Part shown: positions 7,261 to 14,507 of the stretch, piece after piece | How positions within the stretch are numbered: the first letter of the stretch is position 1 | Layout: each line of letters opens with the position of its first letter | NCBI GenBank assembly: GCA_002292925.1 | Contig: DBCF01000172.1 | Location: forward strand, 9,892 to 31,949 | Length of the DNA stretch: 22,058 bases | Source of the DNA: Roseiflexaceae bacterium UBA965 | Lineage (GTDB): Bacteria; Chloroflexota; Chloroflexia; Chloroflexales; Roseiflexaceae | Direction of reading: 5' to 3' | Translations under genes and position numbers: made by a program | Notes under the pieces: model-generated | Database searches by the model: none | What the model was told of the DNA's origin: nothing | Seen by the model: the letters and a program-made list of their open reading frames with translations, nothing else

Positions 7261-9267
7261 CTAGATACGCGCCTTGACTGCAGCCACCACGGCTTCGGCG
7301 GTGATGCCAAAGTGGCTATAGAGCTCGCCGGCAGGAGCCGACGCCCCAAAGCCTTGCATGGTGACCAGGCCACCATTGATACCCACATAGCGTTCCCAGC
7401 CCAACGACACGCCCGCTTCGACTGCCACCCGCGCCGTAATATGGGAGGGCAATACACGTGCTTTGTAGTCGTCTGATTGCGCCTCAAACAAGGCGTGACA
7501 AGGCATACTGACCACCCGAGTATCGACGCCTTGGGCCTCGAGTTGATCGGCGGCCGCCATGGCGATAGCCACTTCGGAGCCCGATGCAATCACGATGGCC
7601 GCTGGGGTGCCCCCTTGGGCTTCACGCAGCACATAGGCACCCTTGGCAGCCATTTGGGCGGGAGCGTAGCGCTGACGATCGTAGAGGGGCAGTTTTTGCC
7701 GGCTGAGGATGAGCGCCGTGGGGTGGCTCTGTTGCGCCAAGGCCACTTGCCAGGCCACGGCCGTTTCGGCGGCGTCGGCAGGGCGAATCACCCACAGGTT
7801 GGGGATGGCGCGCAGGGCGGCCAAATGCTCGACCGGCTGATGGGTAGGACCATCTTCGCCGACCCCGATGCTGTCGTGGGTAAAGACGTAAATCACCGGT
7901 TGATGTGACAAGGCCGCCACCCGCATCGAGCCACGCATATAGTCAGAGAAAGTCAAAAAAGTACCGCCGTAGGGACGCACGCCACCATGTGCCACCATGC
8001 CGTTGAGCATGGCGCCCATGGCGTGCTCACGCACCCCAAACCAGACCACCGAGCCGGCGTAATTGTCACGCTGGAAGCTGCCGTTGGCCACTTTGGGGGT
8101 TTTGTTGGATCCAGCCAAGTCGGCTGAACCGCCCAACAACCACGGAATGCGGCTACGGAGCAGGTCCAACACTTTGCCCGAGGCGTCGCGGCTGGCCATA
8201 TCACCACTGCCCGACACACTCTCGATCAAGCCATCATCCCAGCCTGCTGGCAAGGTACCATCCCATGCGCTCCGCAAATCTGCGGCGAGGTCGGAATGGG
8301 CTGCGGCATAGACGGTGACGGTTTTTTGCCAGGCTTCGTAGTGCTTGGCGTTGCGCCGGGCCACATCGGCCCACAATTGGCGCACCGCTTGCGACACGGC
8401 AAAGGTCTGGTCGGGGTCAAGCCCGAGGGCTTGCTTGGCGAGGCGCACTTCGTCTTTGCCCAACGGTTCGCCATGGGCGCGACTGGTGCCGGCGTAATTG
8501 GGGCTACCAAAGCCGATGACGGTGCGGACCGCAATCAAACTGGGGCGAGTGCTATCGGCACGAGCGGCGGTAATCGCGGCTTCGATGGCATCGCAATCGT
8601 TGCCGTCGCTGACGCGTAGCGTCTGCCAGCCATAGGCGGCATAGCGCGCCAGTACGTCTTCGCTAAAGGCCAGGGATGTAGGGCCGTCGAGCGAAATCAG
8701 GTTGTCGTCGTACAACAACACCAATTTGCCCAAGCCGAGGTGCCCGGCTAGCGAGGAAGCTTCGGCCGAAATGCCTTCCATCAAGTCACCATCACTCACC
8801 AAGGCATAGGTGTAATGGTCGATGGGGGTGGCATCGGGGCGGTTGTAGGTGGCCGCCAAAAAGGCTTCGGCCACGGCCATACCCACGGCGTTGGCGGCAC
8901 CCTGACCCAAGGGGCCGGTGCTCACTTCGACGCCGGGGGTCACGCCCACTTCGGGGTGGCCGGGGGTCAACGAACCCCATTGGCGGAAGCGCTTGAGCTC
9001 GTCGAGTGAGAGCTCGTAGCCCGCCAAATGGAGCAATGCGTACAACAACATCGAGCCGTGACCGGCCGACAGCACAAAGCGGTCGCGGTCGGGCCAATGG
9101 GGATCACGCGGGTTAAACTTCAAAAAGCGCGACCACAACACATGGGCCATCGGCGCGGCACCCATCGGCAAGCCCGGGTGACCGGAGTTTGATTGTTGGA
9201 TGGCGTCCATTGCGAGGGCTCGGATCGTATTTATCGCGTGCTGGTCGACTTCGGTATAAGTAGTCAC
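7261..9267 (-). CDS. tkt: Transketolase
   Basis: This thiamine-diphosphate enzyme moves two-carbon units between sugar phosphates in the non-oxidative pentose phosphate (or Calvin) pathway. The 668-residue length is normal. Motifs in order are SGHPGLPMG near residue 28, LSAGHGSMLLYALLHL, GPLGQGAANAVG, the ThDP/metal site SDGDLMEGISAEA...LYDDN (about 158-190), and in the middle domain FGVREHAMGAMLNGM and FTHDSIGVGEDGPTHQPVEHLAALR. The start is a GTG at 9267 preceded by GGGGGTG; no in-frame ATG is nearby. The gene lies 15 bases behind transaldolase, so the two form a pentose phosphate operon, closed by the terminator at 7181-7226. Confidence 0.98.
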   Translation of the reverse strand: MTTYTEVDQHAINTIRALAMDAIQQSNSGHPGLPMGAAPMAHVLWSRFLKFNPRDPHWPDRDRFVLSAGHGSMLLYALLHLAGYELSLDELKRFRQWGSLTPGHPEVGVTPGVEVSTGPLGQGAANAVGMAVAEAFLAATYNRPDATPIDHYTYALVSDGDLMEGISAEASSLAGHLGLGKLVLLYDDNLISLDGPTSLAFSEDVLARYAAYGWQTLRVSDGNDCDAIEAAITAARADSTRPSLIAVRTVIGFGSPNYAGTSRAHGEPLGKDEVRLAKQALGLDPDQTFAVSQAVRQLWADVARRNAKHYEAWQKTVTVYAAAHSDLAADLRSAWDGTLPAGWDDGLIESVSGSGDMASRDASGKVLDLLRSRIPWLLGGSADLAGSNKTPKVANGSFQRDNYAGSVVWFGVREHAMGAMLNGMVAHGGVRPYGGTFLTFSDYMRGSMRVAALSHQPVIYVFTHDSIGVGEDGPTHQPVEHLAALRAIPNLWVIRPADAAETAVAWQVALAQQSHPTALILSRQKLPLYDRQRYAPAQMAAKGAYVLREAQGGTPAAIVIASGSEVAIAMAAADQLEAQGVDTRVVSMPCHALFEAQSDDYKARVLPSHITARVAVEAGVSLGWERYVGINGGLVTMQGFGASAPAGELYSHFGITAEAVVAAVKARI

Positions 9268-9282
9268 TATTGCACCCCCGTT

Positions 9283-9927
9283 TTATTGACGGCTCTTCCA
9301 GTCAGCCAAGAATTTTTCGATGCCACTGTCGGTCAAGGGGTGCTTCATGCTTTGTTCGAGCACCTTAAACGGGCAGGTGGCAATATCGGCACCGGCCAAG
9401 GCCGCATCGATGATGTGGCGAGGGTGACGAATCGAGGCCGCCAAGATTTTGGTGGTGATACCGTGTTGGCGATAGATGGCTGAAATTTCACGGATGAGTT
9501 GCATGCCGTCCATGCCCATGTCGTCGATGCGCCCGATGAATGGGCTAATGATAAACGCCCCAGCCCGGGCCGCAAACAAGGCTTGGGTGGCATTGAAGCA
9601 CAAGGTTACATTAGTGCGAATGCCGTCTTTGGCCAAGGTCGATACCGCTTTGAGGCCTTCGGTGGTGATTGGTACTTTGACAATCACGTTGGGGTGCCAG
9701 GTTGCAAACTCGCGCCCTTCGCGAATCATCCCTTCGGCATCGAGCGAAATGGCTTCGGCGCTGATAGGACCATCAACCAACTTGGTGATTTCGGTAATCA
9801 AGGTCTTGTGGTCGATGCCTTGTTCTTTGGCAACCAGTGACGGGTTGGTGGTGACGCCGTTCAAGATGCCCCAGCTGGCCGCATCGCGGATTTCACGCAG
9901 GTTTGCCGTATCGAGATAGATTTGCAT
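9283..9927 (-). CDS. tal: Small-type transaldolase (TalC/fructose-6-phosphate aldolase family)
   Basis: The 214-residue protein belongs to the short transaldolases (subfamily with TalC/MipB and F6P aldolase). Motifs are YLDTANLREI at the start, GVTTNPSLVAKEG-like near residue 24, and VIVKVPITTEGLKA with the Schiff-base lysine Lys84. LCFNATQALFAARAGAFIISPFIGRIDD follows. Together with transketolase it interconverts C3-C7 sugar phosphates; pairing with tkt favours transaldolase over F6P aldolase activity. The ATG at 9927 follows GGAGGA; an ATG 18 bases further upstream overlaps that ribosome site and was rejected. The ribosome site sits just behind a terminator-like hairpin. Confidence 0.95.
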   Translation of the reverse strand: MQIYLDTANLREIRDAASWGILNGVTTNPSLVAKEQGIDHKTLITEITKLVDGPISAEAISLDAEGMIREGREFATWHPNVIVKVPITTEGLKAVSTLAKDGIRTNVTLCFNATQALFAARAGAFIISPFIGRIDDMGMDGMQLIREISAIYRQHGITTKILAASIRHPRHIIDAALAGADIATCPFKVLEQSMKHPLTDSGIEKFLADWKSRQ

Positions 9928-9948
9928 TGACACTATCCTCCTCATATT

Positions 9949-9979
9949 AAAAAAATAACGTCGCCTTTTATGCGACGTT
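9949..9979 (-). terminator. Intrinsic terminator-like hairpin between the sigma factor gene and tal
   Basis: On the minus strand AACGTCGC (9979-9972) and GCGACGTT (9964-9957) form a perfect 8-bp stem with a 7-base loop, followed by ATTTTTTT. It should end the sigma factor transcript. It lies only 21 bases before the tal ATG. Confidence 0.88.
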
Positions 9980-9988
9980 GCTCACGCT

Positions 9989-9994
9989 ATTATA
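9989..9994 (-). promoter_or_regulatory. Candidate -10 box for tal-tkt, upstream of the hairpin
   Basis: A perfect TATAAT on the minus strand lies between two hairpins. A start about 7 bases on would put the terminator-like hairpin at the very 5' end of the tal mRNA. No good -35 box is seen at 16-18 bases (TCACCG at 17), so promoter activity is uncertain. Confidence 0.35.
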
Positions 9995-10032
9995 CCGCAC
10001 GTCAGCATCATCGGTGACGCTGACGTGCGCGG
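9995..10032. other. Long hairpin without T-run, just after the sigma factor stop codon
   Basis: GCACGTCAGC (9997-10006) pairs perfectly with GCTGACGTGC (10019-10028), and flanking CC/GG can extend the stem around a 2-base bulge. Neither strand has a T-run after it. It may protect the 3' end of the sigma factor mRNA or serve as a protein site. Confidence 0.6.
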
Positions 10033-10035
10033 TGT

Positions 10036-11724
10036 TTATTCGAGGAAACTACGCAGGCCCCGGGCGACCCCAGGATGCCGCAATTTACGCAGCGCTTCAC
10101 CTTCGATTTGGCGGGTGCGTTCGCGGGTAATCCCAAATTCCCGACCTACTTCTTCGAGTGTGCGCGAGCGGCCATCTTCGAGGCCATAGCGCAACTGGAT
10201 GATGCGACGCTCGCGTTCGGGCAAACGGGTCAAGGCTTCACTCAAGCGTTCGCGCAACAGCATGTGCGTGGCAGATTCAGCCGGGGTGGCGCCGTGGTAG
10301 TCTTCGATGAAGTCGGCCAGATTGGCGTCGCCATCACTGCCGACGGGGGTTTCGAGTGACAAGGTCTGGCGTGAAGCGTCGAGGATGCGCCGCACTTTGT
10401 CGGTAGGCATGCCGAGGGCTTCGGCGATATCGTCGGGGGTGGCATCACGGCCGGTTTCTTGTTGGATGCGTGACGCCATGCGCATCAAGCGATTGATGGT
10501 CTCACCCACATGGACTGGCAAGCGAATGGTGCGACTTTGGTCGGCTACGGCCCGGGTAATCGCTTGACGAATCCACCAGGTGGCATAAGTCGAAAACTTA
10601 AAGCCGCGGCGATGGTCAAACTTCTCGGTGGCGCGCATCAAACCGATGCTACCTTCTTGGATCAAGTCGAGCATCGACATACCGCGACCGAGGTATTTTT
10701 TGGCGTTTGAGACGACCAAACGCAGATTGGCCGAAATCAGTTGCTCACGGGCATCGCGTCCCTTGGTAATCATATCGCGCAACCAACGGGTGTCGGTCAT
10801 CGCGGGGATTTCAACAGGAGCACTGAGAAGTGGTTGGCCATCAAAATGTACCGCAGTAGTTTCAGTAATACTACTGGTGATGACTTGCCCTTCAAAATGC
10901 ACCGTGGTTGTTTCGGTAAAGCTATGTTCGATATAGACATCAGTCGGCTTGTCGTCGCGCACCAAGGAGACCTCGTGCATATTGAGCTTGCGCCCCAACT
11001 GGCGCAAAGCCTGGGCATCTTTGAGGCTCAACAACAACATCAGCAAATCGGGAGAAGTATCGTTTTCGACATGTTTTTTGATGATGCTATGGGTGACAAT
11101 TAAGCGATAAATCGAAAAATAGCCCGACTCAGCAGGCACGCTATTGCATTCTTCGACACACATCAAACCAACAATCATCGGTTTGCGGTTCGCATCCGAT
11201 AAATTCTTGACATGGTAGCCGTATTCGGTGTCGACTTTGTAGACCAACGCACATGCTTCGGGGGTACTGGTGGCTTCCCAATCGGTGTCGCCATGGAGTT
11301 TTTTGAGGTAAGCCGCCACCGCATCACTGACATGCGTGATTTTGTGCGAGAGGCTTTCGGCTAATGCCAGCAAATCATCATCACCGTATTGAACAGCAGT
11401 TTTGCCTTTGACCAATTGCTCGACCAACAAGCCTAATTCGATTTGGTAGGCAAGGTTGATTTCTTCGACGATTGATTTGAGGCGGTCGATACGGCCAATA
11501 TCACGCAAATACAGTCGCACCGAATCATCGACATCACTATCATCGCTGGTAGTGGCTTCGAGTTCGATGCGCTGCAGTTCGCCTTCGTCGTCATCTATAT
11601 CTGTATACCCATCGGGCATATCAATAGTACGATTCAAAGAATATGAAGGAGCGGAGGAATCGTTCCGCACATTGGTATCGACGTGTATATTATGAAGTTG
11701 AGGTGGAGTGTTCGGCTTATCCAC
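10036..11724 (-). CDS. RpoD-like sigma-70 factor with a large insertion between regions 1.2 and 2
   Basis: The protein has 562 residues. An acidic N-terminal tail (1-66) leads to region 1.2 (DDSVRLYLRDIGRIDRL, about 66-82). Region 2 (about 325-403) has ANLRLVVSNAKKYLGRGMSMLDLIQEGSIGLMRA and the -10 recognition helix FSTYATWWIRQAITRAVADQ. Region 3 covers about 405-485. Region 4 (about 489-560) has LPERERRIIQLRYGL and the -35 helix LEEVGREFGITRERTRQIEGEALRKLR. These are near-consensus primary-type sequences, so it should recognise TTGACA/TATAAT promoters. Odd is the roughly 210-residue segment (105-315) between 1.2 and 2.1, which I do not recognise and which has a 17-residue tandem duplication. 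Sequence alone does not tell whether it is the primary or an alternative group 2 factor. The start is a GTG with no clear ribosome site; an internal ATG at 11619 is possible. Confidence 0.93.
   Translation of the reverse strand: MDKPNTPPQLHNIHVDTNVRNDSSAPSYSLNRTIDMPDGYTDIDDDEGELQRIELEATTSDDSDVDDSVRLYLRDIGRIDRLKSIVEEINLAYQIELGLLVEQLVKGKTAVQYGDDDLLALAESLSHKITHVSDAVAAYLKKLHGDTDWEATSTPEACALVYKVDTEYGYHVKNLSDANRKPMIVGLMCVEECNSVPAESGYFSIYRLIVTHSIIKKHVENDTSPDLLMLLLSLKDAQALRQLGRKLNMHEVSLVRDDKPTDVYIEHSFTETTTVHFEGQVITSSITETTAVHFDGQPLLSAPVEIPAMTDTRWLRDMITKGRDAREQLISANLRLVVSNAKKYLGRGMSMLDLIQEGSIGLMRATEKFDHRRGFKFSTYATWWIRQAITRAVADQSRTIRLPVHVGETINRLMRMASRIQQETGRDATPDDIAEALGMPTDKVRRILDASRQTLSLETPVGSDGDANLADFIEDYHGATPAESATHMLLRERLSEALTRLPERERRIIQLRYGLEDGRSRTLEEVGREFGITRERTRQIEGEALRKLRHPGVARGLRSFLE
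10836..10920 (-). repeat. Tandem duplication of 51 bp inside the sigma factor gene
   Basis: Two 34-base blocks (10836-10869 and 10887-10920) are near-identical at 51-base spacing. They encode TETTTVHFEGQ and TETTAVHFDGQ at about residues 270-280 and 287-297, a 17-residue period. The copies differ mainly at third codon positions, so the duplication is old enough to have drifted while the protein sequence was kept. Confidence 0.8.
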
Positions 11725-11770
11725 GCGACACCAACTTTCTATCGCTCAACGGTTCGCCTAATCGAATTGT

Positions 11771-11799
11771 AATGTACCATATATTGGGGTAAAACGCAA
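11771..11799 (-). promoter_or_regulatory. Tentative promoter for the sigma factor gene
   Basis: On the minus strand TTGCGT (11799-11794) and TACATT (11776-11771) are 17 bases apart, giving a leader of about 40 bases. Both boxes are moderate matches. The -35 box touches the left arm of the inverted repeat at 11798-11807. Confidence 0.3.
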
Positions 11800-11863
11800 C
11801 AATTATGCCTATATTTAGTATATTTTTTAGTGAGAAAAATATGTAATAATACTCATAATTGTT
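11798..11863. repeat. 10-bp inverted repeat spanning the divergent sigma factor/glycosidase spacer
   Basis: AACAATTATG (11798-11807) is mirrored exactly by CATAATTGTT (11854-11863) with 46 bases of very AT-rich sequence between them. The arms lie near the candidate -35 box of the minus-strand sigma gene and just before the ribosome site of the plus-strand glycosidase, a layout suited to a shared regulator or DNA loop. Confidence 0.55.
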
Positions 11864-11886
11864 TGGTTTTTTTGTAAAGGAGCCCC

Positions 11887-13167
11887 ATGCACATTGTAGT
11901 GATTGGCGGTGCGAGCACCTATACCCCCGAATTAATCGATGGGTTGATTCAACGTGCCCGCGACTTAGGGCTCACCAAAATCACCTTGTGTGACCCCAAC
12001 CACGAGCGCCTCGCAATTGTGGGAGCCTTTGCCCAACGCATGGCAGCTCACTACCACGCCCCGTTCACGGTGGCGCTCAGCCACGACCGCCGTGCTGCCA
12101 TCGCCCAAGCACCTGATTTCGTGGTAGCGCAATTGCGGGTAGGCGGCCAAGCAGCCCGCCACAACGATGAATTACTCGGGCGACGTCATGGGCTTATCGG
12201 CCAAGAAACCACCGGCGTGGGGGGCTTTGTCAAGGCACTCCGCACCGTCCCCATCATGCTCGATATCGCCAATGATATGCGCACCTATGCCCCCCACGCT
12301 ACATTGATTAATTTCACCAATCCGGCTGGCATCGTCACCGAAGCCCTGCTTCGTCACGGTGGCGTGTCTGCCATCGGGCTGTGCAACAATGCGATGACGG
12401 CACAACGAAGCATCGCCCGCCAGCTAGCCGTCAATCCCCACGATGTGACCATCGAACAAGTAGGACTCAATCACTTGAATTGGATCCGGCGCATTACGGT
12501 CGGGGACCACGATGTCACGAGTGATGTACTGCGACACACGATGGATGAACTCGAGCGCACCAAAAATCATTTACACGTCCCAGCCCGACTCATCGAATTA
12601 TTACAGGCGCTTCCCAGCGGCTACCTCGACTATTTTTATCTCCAAAACGAAATCATCGCCCACCAGCAAAGTGGCATTCCCACCCGCGCTGAGGTGGTGA
12701 TGGACGTCGAACGGCGCCTGCTCGAACGCTACGCCGATGTCCATCTCTGCGAGAAACCGGCCGAACTGATGGAGCGGGGCGGAGCCTATTATTCAACGGC
12801 CGCTGCTGCCTTGATTTGCTCGTTGCATCTCAGCGACGGTGCCACCCATGTCGTCAATGTACGCAACCAGCAGTCGCTATCCGACTTGCCCAGCGATGTG
12901 GTGGTCGAAGTGCCGTGTCGCGTCGATCGCACCGGTGCCACCCCCCTCAACCACGCCCCGCTGGCGCCGGTGATGCATGGGCTAGCGGCACATGTGAAAT
13001 CATACGAACTCTTGACCATCGAGGCAGCTATGACGGGCAGCCACGAGCGCGCCATGAGTGCCTTGCTCGCCAACCCACTCGGACCAAGTGCCGCCACCGT
13101 TGAACAGGTCTGGCGCGATGTGCTGGCCACCAATCAACCTTGGCTGCCCCAATTTGCGGCGTACTAA
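11887..13167 (+). CDS. Glycoside hydrolase family 4 enzyme, probable 6-phospho-beta-glucosidase
   Basis: GH4 enzymes use NAD+ and a divalent metal to cleave glycosides by oxidation and elimination. The 426-residue length is typical. The NAD-binding start is MHIVVIGGASTYTPELIDG; QETTGVGGF begins at residue 106, NFTNPAGIVTEA near 140, GLCNN carries Cys166, and GLNHLNW carries His196, the expected metal ligands. The ASTYTPEL start and GLNHLNW resemble the 6-phospho-beta-glucosidase branch (LicH/BglT-like) more than alpha-glucosidases or alpha-galacturonidases, but GH4 substrate calls are error-prone. The ATG follows AAAGGAG. No PTS or sugar transporter gene is nearby. It opens a plus-strand run of closely spaced genes. 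Confidence 0.9.
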   Translation: MHIVVIGGASTYTPELIDGLIQRARDLGLTKITLCDPNHERLAIVGAFAQRMAAHYHAPFTVALSHDRRAAIAQAPDFVVAQLRVGGQAARHNDELLGRRHGLIGQETTGVGGFVKALRTVPIMLDIANDMRTYAPHATLINFTNPAGIVTEALLRHGGVSAIGLCNNAMTAQRSIARQLAVNPHDVTIEQVGLNHLNWIRRITVGDHDVTSDVLRHTMDELERTKNHLHVPARLIELLQALPSGYLDYFYLQNEIIAHQQSGIPTRAEVVMDVERRLLERYADVHLCEKPAELMERGGAYYSTAAAALICSLHLSDGATHVVNVRNQQSLSDLPSDVVVEVPCRVDRTGATPLNHAPLAPVMHGLAAHVKSYELLTIEAAMTGSHERAMSALLANPLGPSAATVEQVWRDVLATNQPWLPQFAAY

Positions 13168-13190
13168 GTTTTTATCAAAAGGCTCCGGCA

Positions 13191-13949
13191 ATGACGACAT
13201 ATGACTGGTTTGTAGGGAGTGCCAGCAAACGCATGATGCCACAAGGGTGGGTGCATGCCATTGGATTCCGCAGTGAACGCGCACTGCTCGCCCTAGTGGC
13301 TGCTGATATTGATGATGTGGCAGCCATTGATTTAACGGCGATTACCGCCCACCTCACCTTGCACCCCATCGAAACGGTCGAGGTAATATTGGTCGCAAGT
13401 GGCACACAATCAGCGCTTCCGTACACCACGCTGACCCCAACCAATCAGCACCAAGTCATCCATGCCATCGTCGATGCCATCATTGATGCCTTGACGTTTG
13501 GCTGCCCGGCCACATTGCGAGTGACACCTCATGCCCTGCAATGGCGCAAATTCGACGAACAACCGATTGCCACACTGACGATGCATCCGCCCCAACAAGT
13601 CATCGATACCACGCTCCACCAACAACTCACCCACGCTTGCGGTGACCCGGTGCTGATGGTGCGCCACGCCTGGGATAACGATGCGTGGGACTGCACCACG
13701 ATTGCCGCCCAACTCACCACCAGCAGTGCCACGCCGGTCACATCCGTTGATTGGCAGCACCACGACGATTATTGGGTACTGAGTATCAATCACACTACGC
13801 TTGGGATTATCCCCGGTATGCTAACGACTGCGCCGCAATCGCCACATCATTTGATTGCGACGCGGCCACACGTTACCCTCACCGCGGCCCAAACCGCCGC
13901 CACGTTCGTTTTTTTGCATGAGGCAAATCACGATGTCAACCACGATTGA
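13191..13949 (+). CDS. Unknown 252-residue protein preceding tag and the XPB helicase
   Basis: I do not recognise this protein. It begins MTTYDWFVGSASKRMMPQGWVHAIGF, has no signal peptide or membrane segment, and is rich in Thr, His, Ala and Gln with alternating hydrophobic strands, suggesting a soluble alpha/beta protein. There is no obvious catalytic motif; the Trp and His residues in RHAWDNDAWDC and VDWQHHDDYW are notable. The ATG at 13191 follows AAAAGG at 9-base spacing and was chosen over an upstream GTG/ATG reading that runs into the glycosidase gene. Its last 17 bases overlap tag, which argues for translational coupling and possibly a shared DNA-repair role, but that is inference from position alone. 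Confidence 0.75.
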   Translation: MTTYDWFVGSASKRMMPQGWVHAIGFRSERALLALVAADIDDVAAIDLTAITAHLTLHPIETVEVILVASGTQSALPYTTLTPTNQHQVIHAIVDAIIDALTFGCPATLRVTPHALQWRKFDEQPIATLTMHPPQQVIDTTLHQQLTHACGDPVLMVRHAWDNDAWDCTTIAAQLTTSSATPVTSVDWQHHDDYWVLSINHTTLGIIPGMLTTAPQSPHHLIATRPHVTLTAAQTAATFVFLHEANHDVNHD

Positions 13950-14505
13950 ACGCTGCCCATGGTGTGGCAGTGATCCGCTTTATTGTGACTATCACGACAG
14001 CGAATGGGGCGTACCGTTGCATACTACCAATGGTTGGTACGAACGTATCGTGCTCGAAACGATGCAGGCCGGCTTGAGCTGGATTACCGTGTTGCGCAAA
14101 CGCGAGCACTACCGCGCCGTCTGCCACCATTTTGACCCGCACATCGTGGCCACCTATGGCGAAGACGACATCACCCGCCTGATGGCCGACCCTGGCGTCA
14201 TCCGCAATCGTGCCAAAATCAGCGCCATGATCCACAACGCCCAGATGTTTTTGACGTTACAAGCAAAAACAACCGCCGTTGATGACTACTTCTGGCGCTA
14301 CGTCGATGGCCGCCCGTTGCAACCGCACCGCCAACACCACGCCGAAATCCCGGCGATTACCCCCATCGCCACCCACATGGCCCAAGATTTACGCCAACGG
14401 GGCTTTAAATTCATCGGCCCCACCATGTGTTATGCCTTGATGCAGGCCACCGGGCTGGTCAACGATCACCTCGTCAGCTGTCATCGCCATGCGGCGTTGC
14501 GGTGA
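13933..14505 (+). CDS. tag: DNA-3-methyladenine glycosylase I
   Basis: This base-excision repair enzyme removes 3-methyladenine from alkylated DNA. At 190 residues it matches the usual Tag length. It shows RCPWCGSDPLYCDYHDSEWGVP, with zinc ligands Cys8 and His21. LETMQAGLSWITVLRKREHYR contains the active-site Glu42 (E38 in E. coli), and RGFKFIGPTMCYALMQATGLVNDHLVSCHRH carries the last two zinc ligands. The ATG at 13933 lies within the end of the preceding gene and follows GAGG at 10-base spacing. The XPB-like helicase starts two bases after its stop codon. Confidence 0.96.
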   Translation: MSTTIERCPWCGSDPLYCDYHDSEWGVPLHTTNGWYERIVLETMQAGLSWITVLRKREHYRAVCHHFDPHIVATYGEDDITRLMADPGVIRNRAKISAMIHNAQMFLTLQAKTTAVDDYFWRYVDGRPLQPHRQHHAEIPAITPIATHMAQDLRQRGFKFIGPTMCYALMQATGLVNDHLVSCHRHAALR

Positions 14506-14507
14506 CG

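Noticed and set aside
7261..11724. A Calvin cycle operon suggested by transketolase and transaldolase
   Set aside because: No RuBisCO, phosphoribulokinase or other Calvin genes are in the window; the pair fits the ordinary pentose phosphate pathway.
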